This document shows positions 37,154 to 47,079 of a stretch of 64,000 nt of DNA, in pieces; position 1 is the stretch's first letter; the number at the start of each line of letters is the position of its first letter. The notes under the pieces are model-generated. The model worked only from the letters and a program-made list of their open reading frames with translations. It did not search any database and was not told the origin of the DNA. The stretch spans positions 1-64,000 of the forward strand of contig NZ_AUFE01000022.1 in the NCBI RefSeq assembly GCF_000426345.1, in the 5' to 3' direction. A program made the position numbers and the translations under genes. Source of the DNA: Cupriavidus phytohabitans (GTDB lineage Bacteria; Pseudomonadota; Gammaproteobacteria; Burkholderiales; Burkholderiaceae).

Positions 37154-39529
37154 TCAGGCGCCGCCGAACATTTCCAGGATCTTCTTCTTCTCCTGCTCGG
37201 TATCCGGCGACGGTGTCGTGGATTCGTCCGGCTTGCCCGGCCACGGATCGCCCAGGCCGACCGAGGCCACGCCGGCACCGCCCGCGTTCTCCTCGAAGGT
37301 CCAGTCGCCACCCACCATCAGCACGCCTTCGGGCGCCGGCCGCTCCGGCGACTCGGGCACGCCCTTGAGCGCCTTGCTCATGTAGCCGACCCAGATCGGC
37401 AGCGCCAGCCCGCCACCGGTCTCGCGCACGCCCAGGCTCTTGGGCTGGTCGTAGCCCATCCAGGCGATCGCCACCAGGTTGGGCGTGTAGCCGGCGAACC
37501 AGGCATCGACCGCATCGTTGGTGGTACCGGTCTTGCCGGCCAGGTCGTTGCGGCCCAGGCGCTGCTTGGCGCTGTTGGCGGTGCCGTAGCGGACCACGTC
37601 ACGCAGCATGGTGTCGGCGATAAACGCGGTGCGTGCGTCGAGCACGCGCACGGCATCGGTGCCGGCGCGTTGCGGATGCGTTTCGGAGATCACGTTGCCG
37701 CGCGCGTCCACCACCTTCTGGATCAGGTAAGGGTTGACGCGGTAGCCGCCGTTGGCGAACACCGAATACGCGCCCGCCATCTGCAGCGGGGTCACGGCGC
37801 CGGAGCCCAGCGCCATCGGCAGATAGGCGGGATGCTTGTCGGCCTCGAAGCCGAAGCGGGTGATGTAGTCCTGCGCATACTGCGTGCCGATCGCGCGCAG
37901 GATCCGCACCGAAACCAGGTTCTTCGACTTGGCCAACGCGCGGCGCATGGTCATCGGCCCTTCGAAGCGGCCGTCGTAGTTCTTCGGCTCCCACACCTGG
38001 CCGCCAGTATCGGGACCGATCGTGAGCGGTGCGTCGTTGATCACCGTGGCTGGCGAGAAGCCCTTCTCCAACGCCGCCGAATAGATGAACGGCTTGAAGC
38101 TCGAACCCGGCTGGCGCCAGGCCTGCGTCACGTGGTTGAACTTGTTGCGGTTGAAGTCGAAGCCGCCCACCATCGAGCGGATCTCGCCGTCCTGCGGGTT
38201 CAGGGACACGAACGCGGCTGCCACTTCCGGCAGCTGCGTGACCGACCAGTTGCCCTTGTCATCCTGCGTCACGCGGATGATCGCGCCGGGGCGCATCTTC
38301 ATCTTGGGCTGCGCGTTTGCCGACATCGATGGCGAGATAAAGCGCAGCGCCGAGCCTTCGATGGTCGCCACCTCGCCCGACAGCAGCGTGGCCCTGACCT
38401 GCTTCGACGACACGCTGGTGACCACGGCCGAGCGCAGGTCGCCGCTGCCCGGGTGCTCGACCAGCGCATCGTCGATCGCCTGCTCGCGCTCGGCCGGATC
38501 GGAAGGCAGGTCGATAAAGGCCTCGGGGCCGCGGTAGCCGTGCTTGCGCTCGTAGTTCATGATGCCGGTGCGCACGGATTCGTACGCCGCATCCTGGTCG
38601 GGCTTGGTCAGCGTGGTGTAGACCGTCAGCCCGCGCGTATAGGTTTCTTCACGGTATTGCGCATACATCAGCTGGCGCACGATTTCGGCGACATACTCGG
38701 CGTGGGTCGAGAACTCGTTGCCCTCGGTGCGCACCTTCAGTTCCTCGCGCACCGCTGCGTCATATTGCTCGGGCGTGATGTAGCGCAGGTCGCGCATGCG
38801 CTGCAGGATGTATTCCTGGCGCACCTTGGCGCGGCGCGGGTTGACTACCGGGTTGTACGCCGACGGCGCCTTGGGCAGGCCGGCCAGCATCGCGGCTTCG
38901 GCCGGCGTCACGTCGCGCACCGACTTGCCGAAGTACACGCGCGCGGCGCTGTCGAAGCCGTACGCGCGCTGGCCCAGGTAGATCTGGTTCATGTACAGCT
39001 CGAGGATCTGGTCCTTGTTCAGGTTGGCCTCGATCTTGTACGCCAGCAGCATCTCGTAGATCTTGCGGGTATAGGTCTTCTCGCTCGACAGGAAGAAGTT
39101 GCGCGCCACCTGCATGGTGATGGTCGACGCACCTTGCGACAGTCCCCCGCGCAAGTTGGCCAGCCCCGCGCGCATCACGCCGACGAAGTCGACGCCGCCG
39201 TGTTCGTAGAAGCGGTCGTCCTCGATCGCCAGGACGGCCTTTTTCATCACATCGGGGATTTCGGCGATCGGCACGAAGTTGCGGCGCTCTTCGCCGAACT
39301 CGCCGATCAGCACATTGTCCGCCGTGTAGATCCGCAAGGGGATCTTGGGCCGGTAGTCGGTGATGGTGTCCAGCGAGGGCAGGTTGGGCGCGGCCACCAG
39401 CAGCGCATAGCCAAGCAGCAGCGCGATCATGACGGCACCGGCAACAACCAGCCCCACCGCCCAGAACATGAAGCGCGCCCAGATCGGGCGGCGGGCAGGA
39501 TGGGTCGGCTTCTGTTGTGCTGTGGCCAT
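37154..39529 (-). CDS. mrcA: Penicillin-binding protein 1A
   Basis: The protein has 791 residues, a class A bifunctional peptidoglycan synthase anchored by one N-terminal helix (about 20-45). The transglycosylase motif EDDRFYEHGG has Glu103 as catalytic residue. The transpeptidase motifs are SSFK (in QPGSSFKPFIY), SKN (ALAKSKNLVS) and KTGT (LAGKTGTTND). An OB-like domain lies between the two. It is divergent from the pilus operon, a conserved arrangement (ponA/pilM). A TATAAT on the reverse strand at 39560-39565 may be its -10. Confidence 0.97.
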   Translation of the reverse strand: MATAQQKPTHPARRPIWARFMFWAVGLVVAGAVMIALLLGYALLVAAPNLPSLDTITDYRPKIPLRIYTADNVLIGEFGEERRNFVPIAEIPDVMKKAVLAIEDDRFYEHGGVDFVGVMRAGLANLRGGLSQGASTITMQVARNFFLSSEKTYTRKIYEMLLAYKIEANLNKDQILELYMNQIYLGQRAYGFDSAARVYFGKSVRDVTPAEAAMLAGLPKAPSAYNPVVNPRRAKVRQEYILQRMRDLRYITPEQYDAAVREELKVRTEGNEFSTHAEYVAEIVRQLMYAQYREETYTRGLTVYTTLTKPDQDAAYESVRTGIMNYERKHGYRGPEAFIDLPSDPAEREQAIDDALVEHPGSGDLRSAVVTSVSSKQVRATLLSGEVATIEGSALRFISPSMSANAQPKMKMRPGAIIRVTQDDKGNWSVTQLPEVAAAFVSLNPQDGEIRSMVGGFDFNRNKFNHVTQAWRQPGSSFKPFIYSAALEKGFSPATVINDAPLTIGPDTGGQVWEPKNYDGRFEGPMTMRRALAKSKNLVSVRILRAIGTQYAQDYITRFGFEADKHPAYLPMALGSGAVTPLQMAGAYSVFANGGYRVNPYLIQKVVDARGNVISETHPQRAGTDAVRVLDARTAFIADTMLRDVVRYGTANSAKQRLGRNDLAGKTGTTNDAVDAWFAGYTPNLVAIAWMGYDQPKSLGVRETGGGLALPIWVGYMSKALKGVPESPERPAPEGVLMVGGDWTFEENAGGAGVASVGLGDPWPGKPDESTTPSPDTEQEKKKILEMFGGA

Positions 39530-39893
39530 AAGGAAAATACCTAGTCAGGGGTGCCGGGCATTATATCTTCCGGCATCGGGCGCTCCGCGCGCGCAGTGCC
39601 CCGCGCGCCGCTACCGCGCTGTTACAAGATGTAAGACAGCGGAAGGCGGCAAGCAGGGCGAAGTTGCATGCAGCAAGCTCAGGAGGAAGGGAACCCGACG
39701 ACCGTGGGGTTTTGGCAACGGATTGGCGAGAGCCTTCTGAAAAAAAAATCGTGGTCAGACCGGCACGTTGCCACCGATGCCGGTTTTTGTGAGAATCGGC
39801 CAACATATAAGAGCAAGTGTTTCGGTCAAGAAACAAGGCTCGCCCGATTAGAGCGTACATGCCGTGGGCGAGTTCAAAGTCAGGGGGGTCACC
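39530..39893 (+). other. Divergent intergenic region mrcA / pilM
   Basis: This 364-bp region has a dyad CGCTGT-TACA / TGTA-AG-ACAGCG around 39616-39640. A forward-facing terminator-like hairpin is at 39759-39788, and a TATAAG -10-like box is at 39806-39811 after it, the probable pilM promoter. A short frame from ATG 39668 overlaps pilM out of frame and is not credible. Confidence 0.4.
39759..39788 (+). terminator. Terminator-like hairpin upstream of pilM
   Basis: ACCGGCA (39759-39765) pairs with TGCCGGT (39778-39784) over a 12-base loop, followed by TTTTG. No forward gene lies upstream, so it would end a short leader or small RNA, or attenuate an upstream pilM promoter. Confidence 0.5.
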
Positions 39894-40979
39894 TTGCGAC
39901 GGGGCATTTTGTCGGGGCTTCTGCGCCGGACTACGGTCGGCGTGGATATCGGGTCGTCCAGTATCAAGGTAGTCGAGTTGTCCGTCGGTGGCGGCAAGCA
40001 CGACTATCGGCTGGAAAAGTGCGCCAGCGAACTGCTGGACCGCAATGCCGTTGCCGATGGCAACGTCATCAACATTGAAGCCGTCGGGATCGCGCTCAAG
40101 CGTGCGCTCGGCAAGGCCGGCATCCGCTCGAAAGAGGTGGTGCTGGGCGTGCCGTCCATGCTGACCGAATCGCAGACGGTCAGCCTGCCGGACAACCTGT
40201 CCGAGGACGAACTGTATTCGCAGGTCGAGTCCGAGGCACACCGGCTCTATCCGCCATCGCAGGCGGTCAACTTCGACTTCGCCGTGATCGGCCCCAGCGA
40301 GACCGAGGGCGGCATCGGCGTGCGCGTCACCGCGGCCAACAGCGACCGCGTGCAGGAGCGTGTGACCGCTGCCGAAATGGCCGGCCTCAAGCCGCAGGTG
40401 ATGGACGTCGAAGAGTACGCGGTGCAGCGCTCGATCGTGCAGATGCTGGGCGTGCCACAGGAGATGTCCGAGGCCGACGCGCGCGCGCTGCCCGTGGTGG
40501 CGGTGGTCCACCTCGGCGGCAGCCGCTCCAAGGCGATCTTCTACCAGGGCTGGAAAGAGCTCTACGAACAACCGCTGAACAGCTACGGCGACCAGCTCAC
40601 GCAGAGCGCGGCGCGCATGTTCACGCTCGACGCGCTCAAGGCCGAGATCAAGAAGCGCAAGAACACGCTGCCCGAAGCGTGGCGCGCGCAGCTGCTCAAG
40701 CCGTCACTCGATGCGCTGGCGCTGGAAGTCCAGGCCGCCATCGGCAACTTCATCGCCAGCTCCAGCCTGGGACGCGTCGACGAGATCCTGCTGTCCGGCG
40801 GCCATGCCTCGCTGCTGGGCGTGCAGGCGGCGATCCAGCAGCAGACCAAGATCACGACCACGCTGGCGAATCCGTTCGCCAACATGGCGACCCACGCCAA
40901 GGTCAACGAGCGCTACCTGCAGCGCGACCTGCCGGCGTATATCGTCAGTGCCGGCCTGGCCCTGCGCGGCCTGCAATAA
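39894..40979 (+). CDS. pilM: Type IV pilus assembly protein PilM
   Basis: The protein has 361 residues from the start chosen. It is a cytosolic actin-like ATPase-fold protein that binds the N-terminus of PilN and links the pilus motor to the inner-membrane platform. The phosphate-binding region GVDIGSSSIKVVEL near the N-terminus and LLSGGHASLLGVQAAI near the C-terminus are clear. I chose TTG 39894 because AGGGGGG lies five bases before it and the length fits; GTG 39864 would add ten residues without a ribosome-binding site. Confidence 0.93.
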   Translation: MRRGILSGLLRRTTVGVDIGSSSIKVVELSVGGGKHDYRLEKCASELLDRNAVADGNVINIEAVGIALKRALGKAGIRSKEVVLGVPSMLTESQTVSLPDNLSEDELYSQVESEAHRLYPPSQAVNFDFAVIGPSETEGGIGVRVTAANSDRVQERVTAAEMAGLKPQVMDVEEYAVQRSIVQMLGVPQEMSEADARALPVVAVVHLGGSRSKAIFYQGWKELYEQPLNSYGDQLTQSAARMFTLDALKAEIKKRKNTLPEAWRAQLLKPSLDALALEVQAAIGNFIASSSLGRVDEILLSGGHASLLGVQAAIQQQTKITTTLANPFANMATHAKVNERYLQRDLPAYIVSAGLALRGLQ

Positions 40980-40997
40980 CGCACCGGAGGCATTCGA

Positions 40998-41672
40998 ATG
41001 TCCACGAACACGCTGCCTTCGGTCAACCTGCTGCCTTACCATGAAGCCCGCAAGGCGGCGCGGCGCAAGAAGGTGTATTCCATGCTGGGCGGCGCTGCCG
41101 CGGCCGGTGCCGCGGTGCTGCTGCTGGGCGGGCTCTATATCGACGGGCGCATCGACTCCGTGGTCGCGCTGAACCAGGTGCTGAGCGCGGAGAACGCCAG
41201 GCTCGATGGCCAGATCCGCGAGGTCAACAACCTCAAGAAGGATATCGACGCGCTGCTGCAGCGCCAGAAGGCGGTGGAAAGCCTGCAGACCGAGCGCAAC
41301 CGCCCGGTCCAGCTGCTGGAAGAACTGGTGCGCCAGGTGCCGGAAGGCGTCTACCTCACCAGCCTGAAGCAGGCGGGCGAGGCCTTCACCATCGCTGGCG
41401 TGGCGCAGTCCAACGAGCGCATTTCCGAACTGCTGCGCAACCTTGGCGGTGTGCCGTGGCTGGACAAGGCCGAGTTGGTCGAGTCCAAGGCGGTCACGAT
41501 GACCAACAACCTGCGCGAGCAGCGCCGGCTGTTCGATTTCTCGATGCGCTTCGCGTACCGCGCGCCGGAGACGCCGCCGGGCGCCAATGGCAAGCAGGCT
41601 ACGCCGGGCAATCCCGCCACCGCACCCGCTTCAGCTCCCGCACCAGCAGCCGCATCCGGAAAGGCAGCCTGA
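40998..41672 (+). CDS. pilN: Type IV pilus assembly protein PilN
   Basis: The protein has 224 residues. The conserved N-terminal INLLPY-like sequence is present as VNLLPYHEARKAARRKK, the PilM-binding site. One membrane helix (about 31-50) and a periplasmic coiled coil (EVNNLKKDIDALLQRQ) follow, then a ferredoxin-like domain. The C-terminal 25 residues are Pro/Ala-rich. It pairs with PilO in the alignment complex. Confidence 0.94.
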   Translation: MSTNTLPSVNLLPYHEARKAARRKKVYSMLGGAAAAGAAVLLLGGLYIDGRIDSVVALNQVLSAENARLDGQIREVNNLKKDIDALLQRQKAVESLQTERNRPVQLLEELVRQVPEGVYLTSLKQAGEAFTIAGVAQSNERISELLRNLGGVPWLDKAELVESKAVTMTNNLREQRRLFDFSMRFAYRAPETPPGANGKQATPGNPATAPASAPAPAAASGKAA

Positions 41673-41674
41673 CC

Positions 41675-42346
41675 ATGGCGCTCAATAGTGAAATCAACCT
41701 GGCCGACCTGACGAGCCAGTTCCGCGGGCTCAACCTCAACGAGCCGGAAACGTGGCCGGCCGCGCCGCGCGTGCTGTTTGCCGTGATGGCGGCGGCGCTG
41801 GTGCTGCTGCTGGGCTGGCAGTTCTACTGGAGCGGCAAGTTCGACGAGCTCGACCGCCAGCGGCTGGAACAGGAAAACCTGAAGCAGGCGTACCAGTCCA
41901 AGGTGGCGCAGGTGGCCAACCTCGACGCATTGCGCGAACAGAAGAAGCAGGTCGAGCAGCGCGTTGCCCTGCTGGAGCGGCAACTGCCCAACAAGACCGA
42001 GATGGATGCGCTGCTGGCCGACGTCAACCATGCCGGCGTGGCGCGCGGCCTGCAGTTCGAGCTGTTCAAGCCGCAGGCGGCGGTGCTCAAGCCTTACTTC
42101 GCCGAGATCCCGGTGAACCTGCGCGTGACCGGCCGGTACCACGAGGTGGCGCAATTCAACGCCGACGTGGCCGCGCTGTCGCGGATCGTGTCGATGCAAA
42201 GCCTGCAGCTTGCCCATACCAAGGAGGGCGGCCTCTCCATGGAGGCCGTCGCAATGGCGTACCGTGCGCTCGATCCGGACGAGCAGGCCGCGCAACGCAA
42301 GGCCGCCGCGGCTGCCGCCGCCGCCAAGACGGGAGGTGCCAAATGA
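41675..42346 (+). CDS. pilO: Type IV pilus assembly protein PilO
   Basis: The protein has 223 residues. A cytosolic stretch, one membrane helix (about 28-48, RVLFAVMAAALVLLLGW), a coiled coil and a periplasmic domain give the PilN-like layout. PGI-type end and YHEVAQFNADVAALSRIVSM are family-typical. It starts two bases after pilN and overlaps pilP by four bases. Confidence 0.94.
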   Translation: MALNSEINLADLTSQFRGLNLNEPETWPAAPRVLFAVMAAALVLLLGWQFYWSGKFDELDRQRLEQENLKQAYQSKVAQVANLDALREQKKQVEQRVALLERQLPNKTEMDALLADVNHAGVARGLQFELFKPQAAVLKPYFAEIPVNLRVTGRYHEVAQFNADVAALSRIVSMQSLQLAHTKEGGLSMEAVAMAYRALDPDEQAAQRKAAAAAAAAKTGGAK

Positions 42347-42912
42347 GCCGCACTCATCGCACCCATCGTGCTCGCGGCTCGGCATGGTCGGGCCTGCAGG
42401 CATCGCCACGCGTGATGGCGGCTGCGGCGCTTGCCGTGGGCCTGCTGGGCGCCTGCGGCGCCAGCGACGAAGACGCGCTGCGCCAGTGGATGGATGCCAC
42501 GCGCAACGCCCGCGCCAAGCCGCCCGAGCCGTTGCCCGAAGCCAGGCCCTACGTGGCGCGCGAATACGCCGCGGCCAATGCTCCGGAGCCCTTCGCCCAG
42601 GCCAAGATCGGCGAACTGAACAAGACGCTGCCGGATTCGCCCGAAGCCGGGCGGCCGCGCCAGCCGCTGGAAGACTACCCCCTCGAGAATTTCAAGATGC
42701 TCGGGATACTGAAAAAGCAGGGGGAGACCTTCGGCATCGTACGCGTCGATAACAAGATCCACCACGTGAAGGTGGGTCAGTATCTCGGCCAGAGTTACGG
42801 CCGGGTGGTCCGCATCACCGATCAGGAGATCGTGTTGCGCGAATTAGTCCGGGAGGGGGTATCCGAGTGGAAAGAGAAAATGACCAGCCTCAAGCTGGAG
42901 GTGTCGGCATGA
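42343..42912 (+). CDS. pilP: Type IV pilus lipoprotein PilP
   Basis: The protein has 189 residues. The lipobox LLGAC places the lipid Cys near residue 38. The C-terminal domain (LENFKMLGILKKQGETFGIV, then HHVKVGQYLGQSYGRVVRI) docks on PilQ. Overlaps with pilO and pilQ are both ATGA junctions. Confidence 0.94.
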   Translation: MSRTHRTHRARGSAWSGLQASPRVMAAAALAVGLLGACGASDEDALRQWMDATRNARAKPPEPLPEARPYVAREYAAANAPEPFAQAKIGELNKTLPDSPEAGRPRQPLEDYPLENFKMLGILKKQGETFGIVRVDNKIHHVKVGQYLGQSYGRVVRITDQEIVLRELVREGVSEWKEKMTSLKLEVSA

Positions 42913-45032
42913 CCCCCGCGCGCTGGTATCGTGCGCTCGCGGGCGCCGCAAGCGCAATGCTGGCGCTGTTGCTGCTGATTGCCGCGCCGGCAGCACTGGC
43001 ACAAAGCAACCGGATCAAGGCGGTCGACGTCAGTACGGTCGGCGAGCAGACCGTGTTCACGATCGAACTCGAACGGCCACCGGCGCAGAAGCCGATGGAT
43101 TTCACCACGCAGAACCCGGCACGGCTGGCGATCGATTTTGCCGATACCGGCATCGCCAACGGGCGCGCGCAGTATGACTACAACGGCAAGCTGGTCAAGG
43201 CCGCCAACGTGGTGCAGATCGGCAACCGCACCCGCGTGATCCTCGAGCTCACGCGCAACGCAACCTATCGCACCGACCAGCGCGGCAATGTCTTCGTGGT
43301 CGCGCTGGACAATGTGGCGCCCGCGGTCAAGAACGCCGCGCCCACGTTCGCGCCGGCGGCGATGACGCCTGCGGCCGCGGCGGCGCGGCCGTCGGTGCGC
43401 CATATCGACTTCCGGCGCGGTGCGGACGGCGCCGGACGCGTCGTGGTGGACCTGTCCTCGCGCGATTCGGGCATCAATATCGCGCAGCAGGGCAAGAACG
43501 TGGTGGTCGATTTCCTCGGCACCACGCTGCCTGAGCACCTGCGGCGGCGCTTTGATGTCAGCGACTTCGGCTCGCCGGTGCAGAGCCTGGTTGCCTCCGA
43601 CACCAATGGCAATGCGCGCCTGAGCATCGAGCCGCGCGGCCACTGGGAATACAGTTCCTACCAGACCGACACGCAGTTCGTGGTCGAGGTGAGGCCAGTC
43701 AAGGAAGACCCGACCAAGCTGATCAGCGGCCCGGGCTACCGTGGCGAGCGCCTGTCGCTGAACTTCCAGAACATCGACATCCGTTCACTGCTGCAGGTGT
43801 TCGCGGACTTCACCAACCTGAACATCATCACCAGCGAAAGCGTGCAGGGCAATATCACGCTGCGGCTGAAGGATGTGCCGTGGGACCAGGCCCTGCAGAT
43901 CGTGATGGATGCCAAGGGACTGGCCTCGCGCCGTAATGGCAATGTGCTGTGGGTGGCGCCCAAGGCGGAACTCCAGACCAAGGAAAAGCTCGAGCTCGAG
44001 TCGCAGCAGCAGATCAATGACCTCGAGCCGATCCGCAGCCAGGTATTCCAGCTCAACTACCAGCGCGCTGAAGACGTGCGCCGGATGCTGCTGGGCATGA
44101 GTGCCGGCGGCGGCGCAGCGGCCCCGGCCGGCGTGGCGGGTGGCGCGGGCGCGAGCGCGCGCATGCTGTCCAAGCGCGGCTCGCTGACCGCCGATGCGCG
44201 CACCAACCAGCTGTTCGTGTCGGATATCGCCAGCAAGCTGGAAGAGGTGCAGAGCTTTATCGGCAAGATCGACATCCCGGTGCGCCAGGTCATCATCGAG
44301 GCGCGCATCGTCGAGGCGACCGATTCCTTCAGCCGCAATCTCGGCGTGAAGCTGGGCTTTGCCGGGCAGTACAACAACGCGAGAGTCGGCAACACCTATA
44401 ACAACGTGCTGCCGGGCGCAACCTCGGACAACGGCCCGTTCCTGAGTCTGCCGGCCGCCTCGATCAACGGCACCAACCCGGCCAACATCGCGGTCAGCCT
44501 GTTCAACAGCGCGGCCACCCGCTTCCTGGCGCTGGAGCTGTCGGCGCTCGAGGCGGACGGCAAGGGCAAGATCATCTCCAGCCCGCGCGTGGTCACGGCC
44601 AACAACATCAAGGCGCTGATCGAGCAGGGCACCGAGCTGCCGTACCAGGCCGCCACCTCAAGCGGCGCCACCTCGGTGCAGTTCCGCAAGGCCAACCTGA
44701 AGCTGGAGGTGACGCCGCAGATCACGCCTGAAGGCAATGTGCTGCTGGACGTGGACGTCAACAAGGACAGCGTCGGTATCCAGACCACTTCGGGCTTTGC
44801 CATCGACACCAAGCACGTGCAGACGCAGGTGCTGGTGGAAAACGGCGGCACCGTGGTGATCGGCGGCATCTACACGCAGACGGAGTCCAACGACACCGAC
44901 AAGGTGCCGCTGCTGGGCGATATCCCGGTGCTCGGCTACCTGTTCAAGAACAACGCCAAGGTCCGCAACCGGACCGAGCTGCTGGTGTTCCTCACGCCGC
45001 GGATCCTTAACGAAAGCGTGTCGCTGCGGTGA
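42909..45032 (+). CDS. pilQ: Type IV pilus secretin PilQ
   Basis: The protein has 707 residues. A signal peptide (LLLLIAAPAALA) is followed by two AMIN domains that bind peptidoglycan, N domains (about 290-430) and the secretin pore domain, with the signature VPLLGDIPVLGYLFKNNA near the C-terminus. It forms the outer-membrane pore for the pilus. The start at ATG 42909 overlaps the pilP stop; the longer frame lies within pilP. Confidence 0.96.
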   Translation: MTPARWYRALAGAASAMLALLLLIAAPAALAQSNRIKAVDVSTVGEQTVFTIELERPPAQKPMDFTTQNPARLAIDFADTGIANGRAQYDYNGKLVKAANVVQIGNRTRVILELTRNATYRTDQRGNVFVVALDNVAPAVKNAAPTFAPAAMTPAAAAARPSVRHIDFRRGADGAGRVVVDLSSRDSGINIAQQGKNVVVDFLGTTLPEHLRRRFDVSDFGSPVQSLVASDTNGNARLSIEPRGHWEYSSYQTDTQFVVEVRPVKEDPTKLISGPGYRGERLSLNFQNIDIRSLLQVFADFTNLNIITSESVQGNITLRLKDVPWDQALQIVMDAKGLASRRNGNVLWVAPKAELQTKEKLELESQQQINDLEPIRSQVFQLNYQRAEDVRRMLLGMSAGGGAAAPAGVAGGAGASARMLSKRGSLTADARTNQLFVSDIASKLEEVQSFIGKIDIPVRQVIIEARIVEATDSFSRNLGVKLGFAGQYNNARVGNTYNNVLPGATSDNGPFLSLPAASINGTNPANIAVSLFNSAATRFLALELSALEADGKGKIISSPRVVTANNIKALIEQGTELPYQAATSSGATSVQFRKANLKLEVTPQITPEGNVLLDVDVNKDSVGIQTTSGFAIDTKHVQTQVLVENGGTVVIGGIYTQTESNDTDKVPLLGDIPVLGYLFKNNAKVRNRTELLVFLTPRILNESVSLR

Positions 45033-45071
45033 CCGCGCCGGGGGTTCGACGCCGGATACAGTAGACTGGCA

Positions 45072-45099
45072 GGCCGCATCGACAGATGCGGCCTTTTTT
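45072..45099 (+). terminator. Terminator of the pil operon
   Basis: A 9-bp stem GGCCGCATC/GATGCGGCC with loop GACA, then six T, lies 39 bp after pilQ. Confidence 0.9.
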
Positions 45100-45223
45100 G
45101 TTGCCGCCGGACTGGACCGGTGGCCGGCCAGGCCAGGAGGAGCCCGGCATGCGCGGCAAGACATGCGTGGATGTGGCTGATGCTGCATGCCGGCACTTGC
45201 CGTGCGCACCACAACATAAGAAG

Positions 45224-45919
45224 ATGATGCAGTTCCTAACCGGGGAGGGTGGCCCAGGCGCCGCGCTCCCGAACGACAGTCCCGTGACAGCCTCTGCGAC
45301 AGGGTCGGCACCGCGCCCGCACCCCGATCGACAGGAATCCGACCGACCGGAATCCGATCGACCCAATCTCTTTTTCGTCGGCCTGATGGGCGCCGGCAAG
45401 ACCACCGTGGGCCGCACGGTGGCGCGGCGCCTGCATTATCCGTTTTTCGATTCCGATCACGAGATCGAGGCCCACTGCGGCGTGCGCATCCCGGTGATCT
45501 TCGAGGTCGAGGGCGAAGCCGGTTTCCGCGACCGCGAGGCCGCGATGATCCGCGAACTGGCCGGGCGCCAGGGCATCGTGCTGGCCACCGGCGGCGGCGC
45601 GGTGCTGCGCGCCGAAAACCGCGAGGTGCTGAAAGCCCGCGGCACCGTGGTCTACCTGCGCGCAAGCCCCCACGACCTGTGGCTGCGTACCCGGCACGAC
45701 CGGAACCGCCCGCTGCTGCAGACCGAAGACCCCAAGGGCAAGCTAGAGGCGCTGTACGCCCAGCGCGACCCGCTTTACCGCGAGGTGGCGGATTTCATTA
45801 TTGAAACCGGCAAGCCTTCGGTGGCGCAGCTTGCTAATATGGTGCTGATGCAACTCGAAATGGCCGGCTTTGCGATCGATCCCGCGCAACCGGCGCCGCA
45901 GGACCCCACCCATCCATGA
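45224..45919 (+). CDS. aroK: Shikimate kinase
   Basis: The product is 231 residues from ATG 45224. It phosphorylates shikimate in the pathway to aromatic amino acids. The P-loop is GLMGAGKTT, shikimate-binding DSDHEIE and [10 protein letters not shown] are clear, and the LID is [13 protein letters not shown]. The enzyme core begins near base 45364, so up to 46 residues before it are an acidic, low-complexity extension. The start is uncertain: GTG 45284 would give 211 residues. A frame starting at 45086 lies inside the pil terminator and is excluded. The stop overlaps aroB. Confidence 0.9.
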   Translation: MMQFLTGEGGPGAALPNDSPVTASATGSAPRPHPDRQESDRPESDRPNLFFVGLMGAGKTTVGRTVARRLHYPFFDSDHEIEAHCGVRIPVIFEVEGEAGFRDREAAMIRELAGRQGIVLATGGGAVLRAENREVLKARGTVVYLRASPHDLWLRTRHDRNRPLLQTEDPKGKLEALYAQRDPLYREVADFIIETGKPSVAQLANMVLMQLEMAGFAIDPAQPAPQDPTHP

Positions 45920-47022
45920 TCACGCTTGAAGTCGACCTGGGAGCGCGCAGCTACCCCATCCATATTGGTACCGGCCTGCTCGACAATGCCGAGCTGCTGC
46001 GCCCGCACGTGCGCGGCCAGCACGCCGTCATCGTCACCAACGAAACAGTGGGGCCGCTGTACGCTGCGCGCGTCGAGGCCTGCCTGAAATCGCTCGGCAA
46101 GACCGTACGCACGGTCACGTTGCCCGACGGCGAGGCCTTCAAGCAGTGGGAAACGCTGAACCTGATCTTCGATGCGCTGCTGCAGGCCGGCGCCGACCGC
46201 AAGACCACGCTGGTCGCGCTGGGCGGCGGGGTGGTGGGCGACATGACCGGGTTTGCCGCCGCCTGCTACATGCGCGGCGTGCCATTCATCCAAGTGCCGA
46301 CCACGTTGCTGTCGCAGGTGGATTCGTCGGTGGGCGGCAAGACCGGCATCAACCATCCGCTCGGCAAGAACATGATCGGCGCGTTCCACCAGCCCAATGC
46401 GGTGATCGCCGATATCGACACGCTGCGCACGCTGCCCCCGCGCGAACTGGCCGCCGGCATGGCCGAGGTGATCAAGCACGGCGCCATCGCCGACGCCGAA
46501 TACTTTGCCTGGATCGAGCGCAACATCAAGGCGCTGAACGACTGCGATCCTGAGTTGATGGCGGTGGCGGTGCAGCGTTCGTGCGAAATCAAGGCCGGCG
46601 TGGTGGCGCAGGACGAGCGCGAAGGCGGCCTGCGCGCCATCCTCAACTTCGGCCACACTTTCGGTCACGCGATTGAGGCCGGTATGGGCTACGGCGCCTG
46701 GCTGCACGGCGAAGCGGTGGGCTGCGGCATGGTGATGGCCGCGGACCTGTCGCTGCGGCTGGGCTTTATCGATACCGAGACGCGCGCCCGCATCCGCCAG
46801 CTGACCCAGGCAGCCAACCTGCCGGTGGTGGCGCCGGAACTGGGCACCGACCGGTATATCGAACTGATGAAGGTCGACAAGAAGGCCGAGGCCGGCAGCA
46901 TCAAGTTCATCCTGCTGAAGAAGCTCGGCGAGGCGTTCATCACCACGGTGCCGGACGCCGACCTGCGTGCCACGCTGCAGCACGCGGTGCTTAAACCTCC
47001 CACCGAGGCCACGGTCGCGTGA
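45916..47022 (+). CDS. aroB: 3-Dehydroquinate synthase
   Basis: The protein has 368 residues. It is NAD- and metal-dependent and converts DAHP to 3-dehydroquinate. Motifs are [37 protein letters not shown] and the metal-binding [16 protein letters not shown]. The start overlaps aroK by four bases. The order pilMNOPQ-aroK-aroB is common to many beta- and gammaproteobacteria. Confidence 0.97.
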   Translation: MITLEVDLGARSYPIHIGTGLLDNAELLRPHVRGQHAVIVTNETVGPLYAARVEACLKSLGKTVRTVTLPDGEAFKQWETLNLIFDALLQAGADRKTTLVALGGGVVGDMTGFAAACYMRGVPFIQVPTTLLSQVDSSVGGKTGINHPLGKNMIGAFHQPNAVIADIDTLRTLPPRELAAGMAEVIKHGAIADAEYFAWIERNIKALNDCDPELMAVAVQRSCEIKAGVVAQDEREGGLRAILNFGHTFGHAIEAGMGYGAWLHGEAVGCGMVMAADLSLRLGFIDTETRARIRQLTQAANLPVVAPELGTDRYIELMKVDKKAEAGSIKFILLKKLGEAFITTVPDADLRATLQHAVLKPPTEATVA

Positions 47023-47079
47023 TTGACCGGTTATGCCTCGCAACCCAGGCCCCCAAACCTCCAGCCAATGGATTGCCGC

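Noticed and set aside
36935..39544. An 869-residue forward frame opposite mrcA
   Set aside because: It is the antisense shadow of PBP1A, rich in Arg, His and Gly, and crosses the cyaY-mrcA terminator.
39600..39893. A cyclic-di-GMP riboswitch in front of pilM
   Set aside because: Pilus operons in some bacteria have one, but no GEMM-like core sequence could be found here.
39668..40078. A 136-codon frame starting after AGGAGG-like sequence upstream of pilM
   Set aside because: It overlaps pilM by nearly 200 bases in another frame and its translation there is a shadow; the start codon precedes rather than follows the purine-rich run.
45086..45223. Upstream start for aroK at 45086
   Set aside because: That ATG is inside the stem of the pil operon terminator, so a transcript ending there could not support it.
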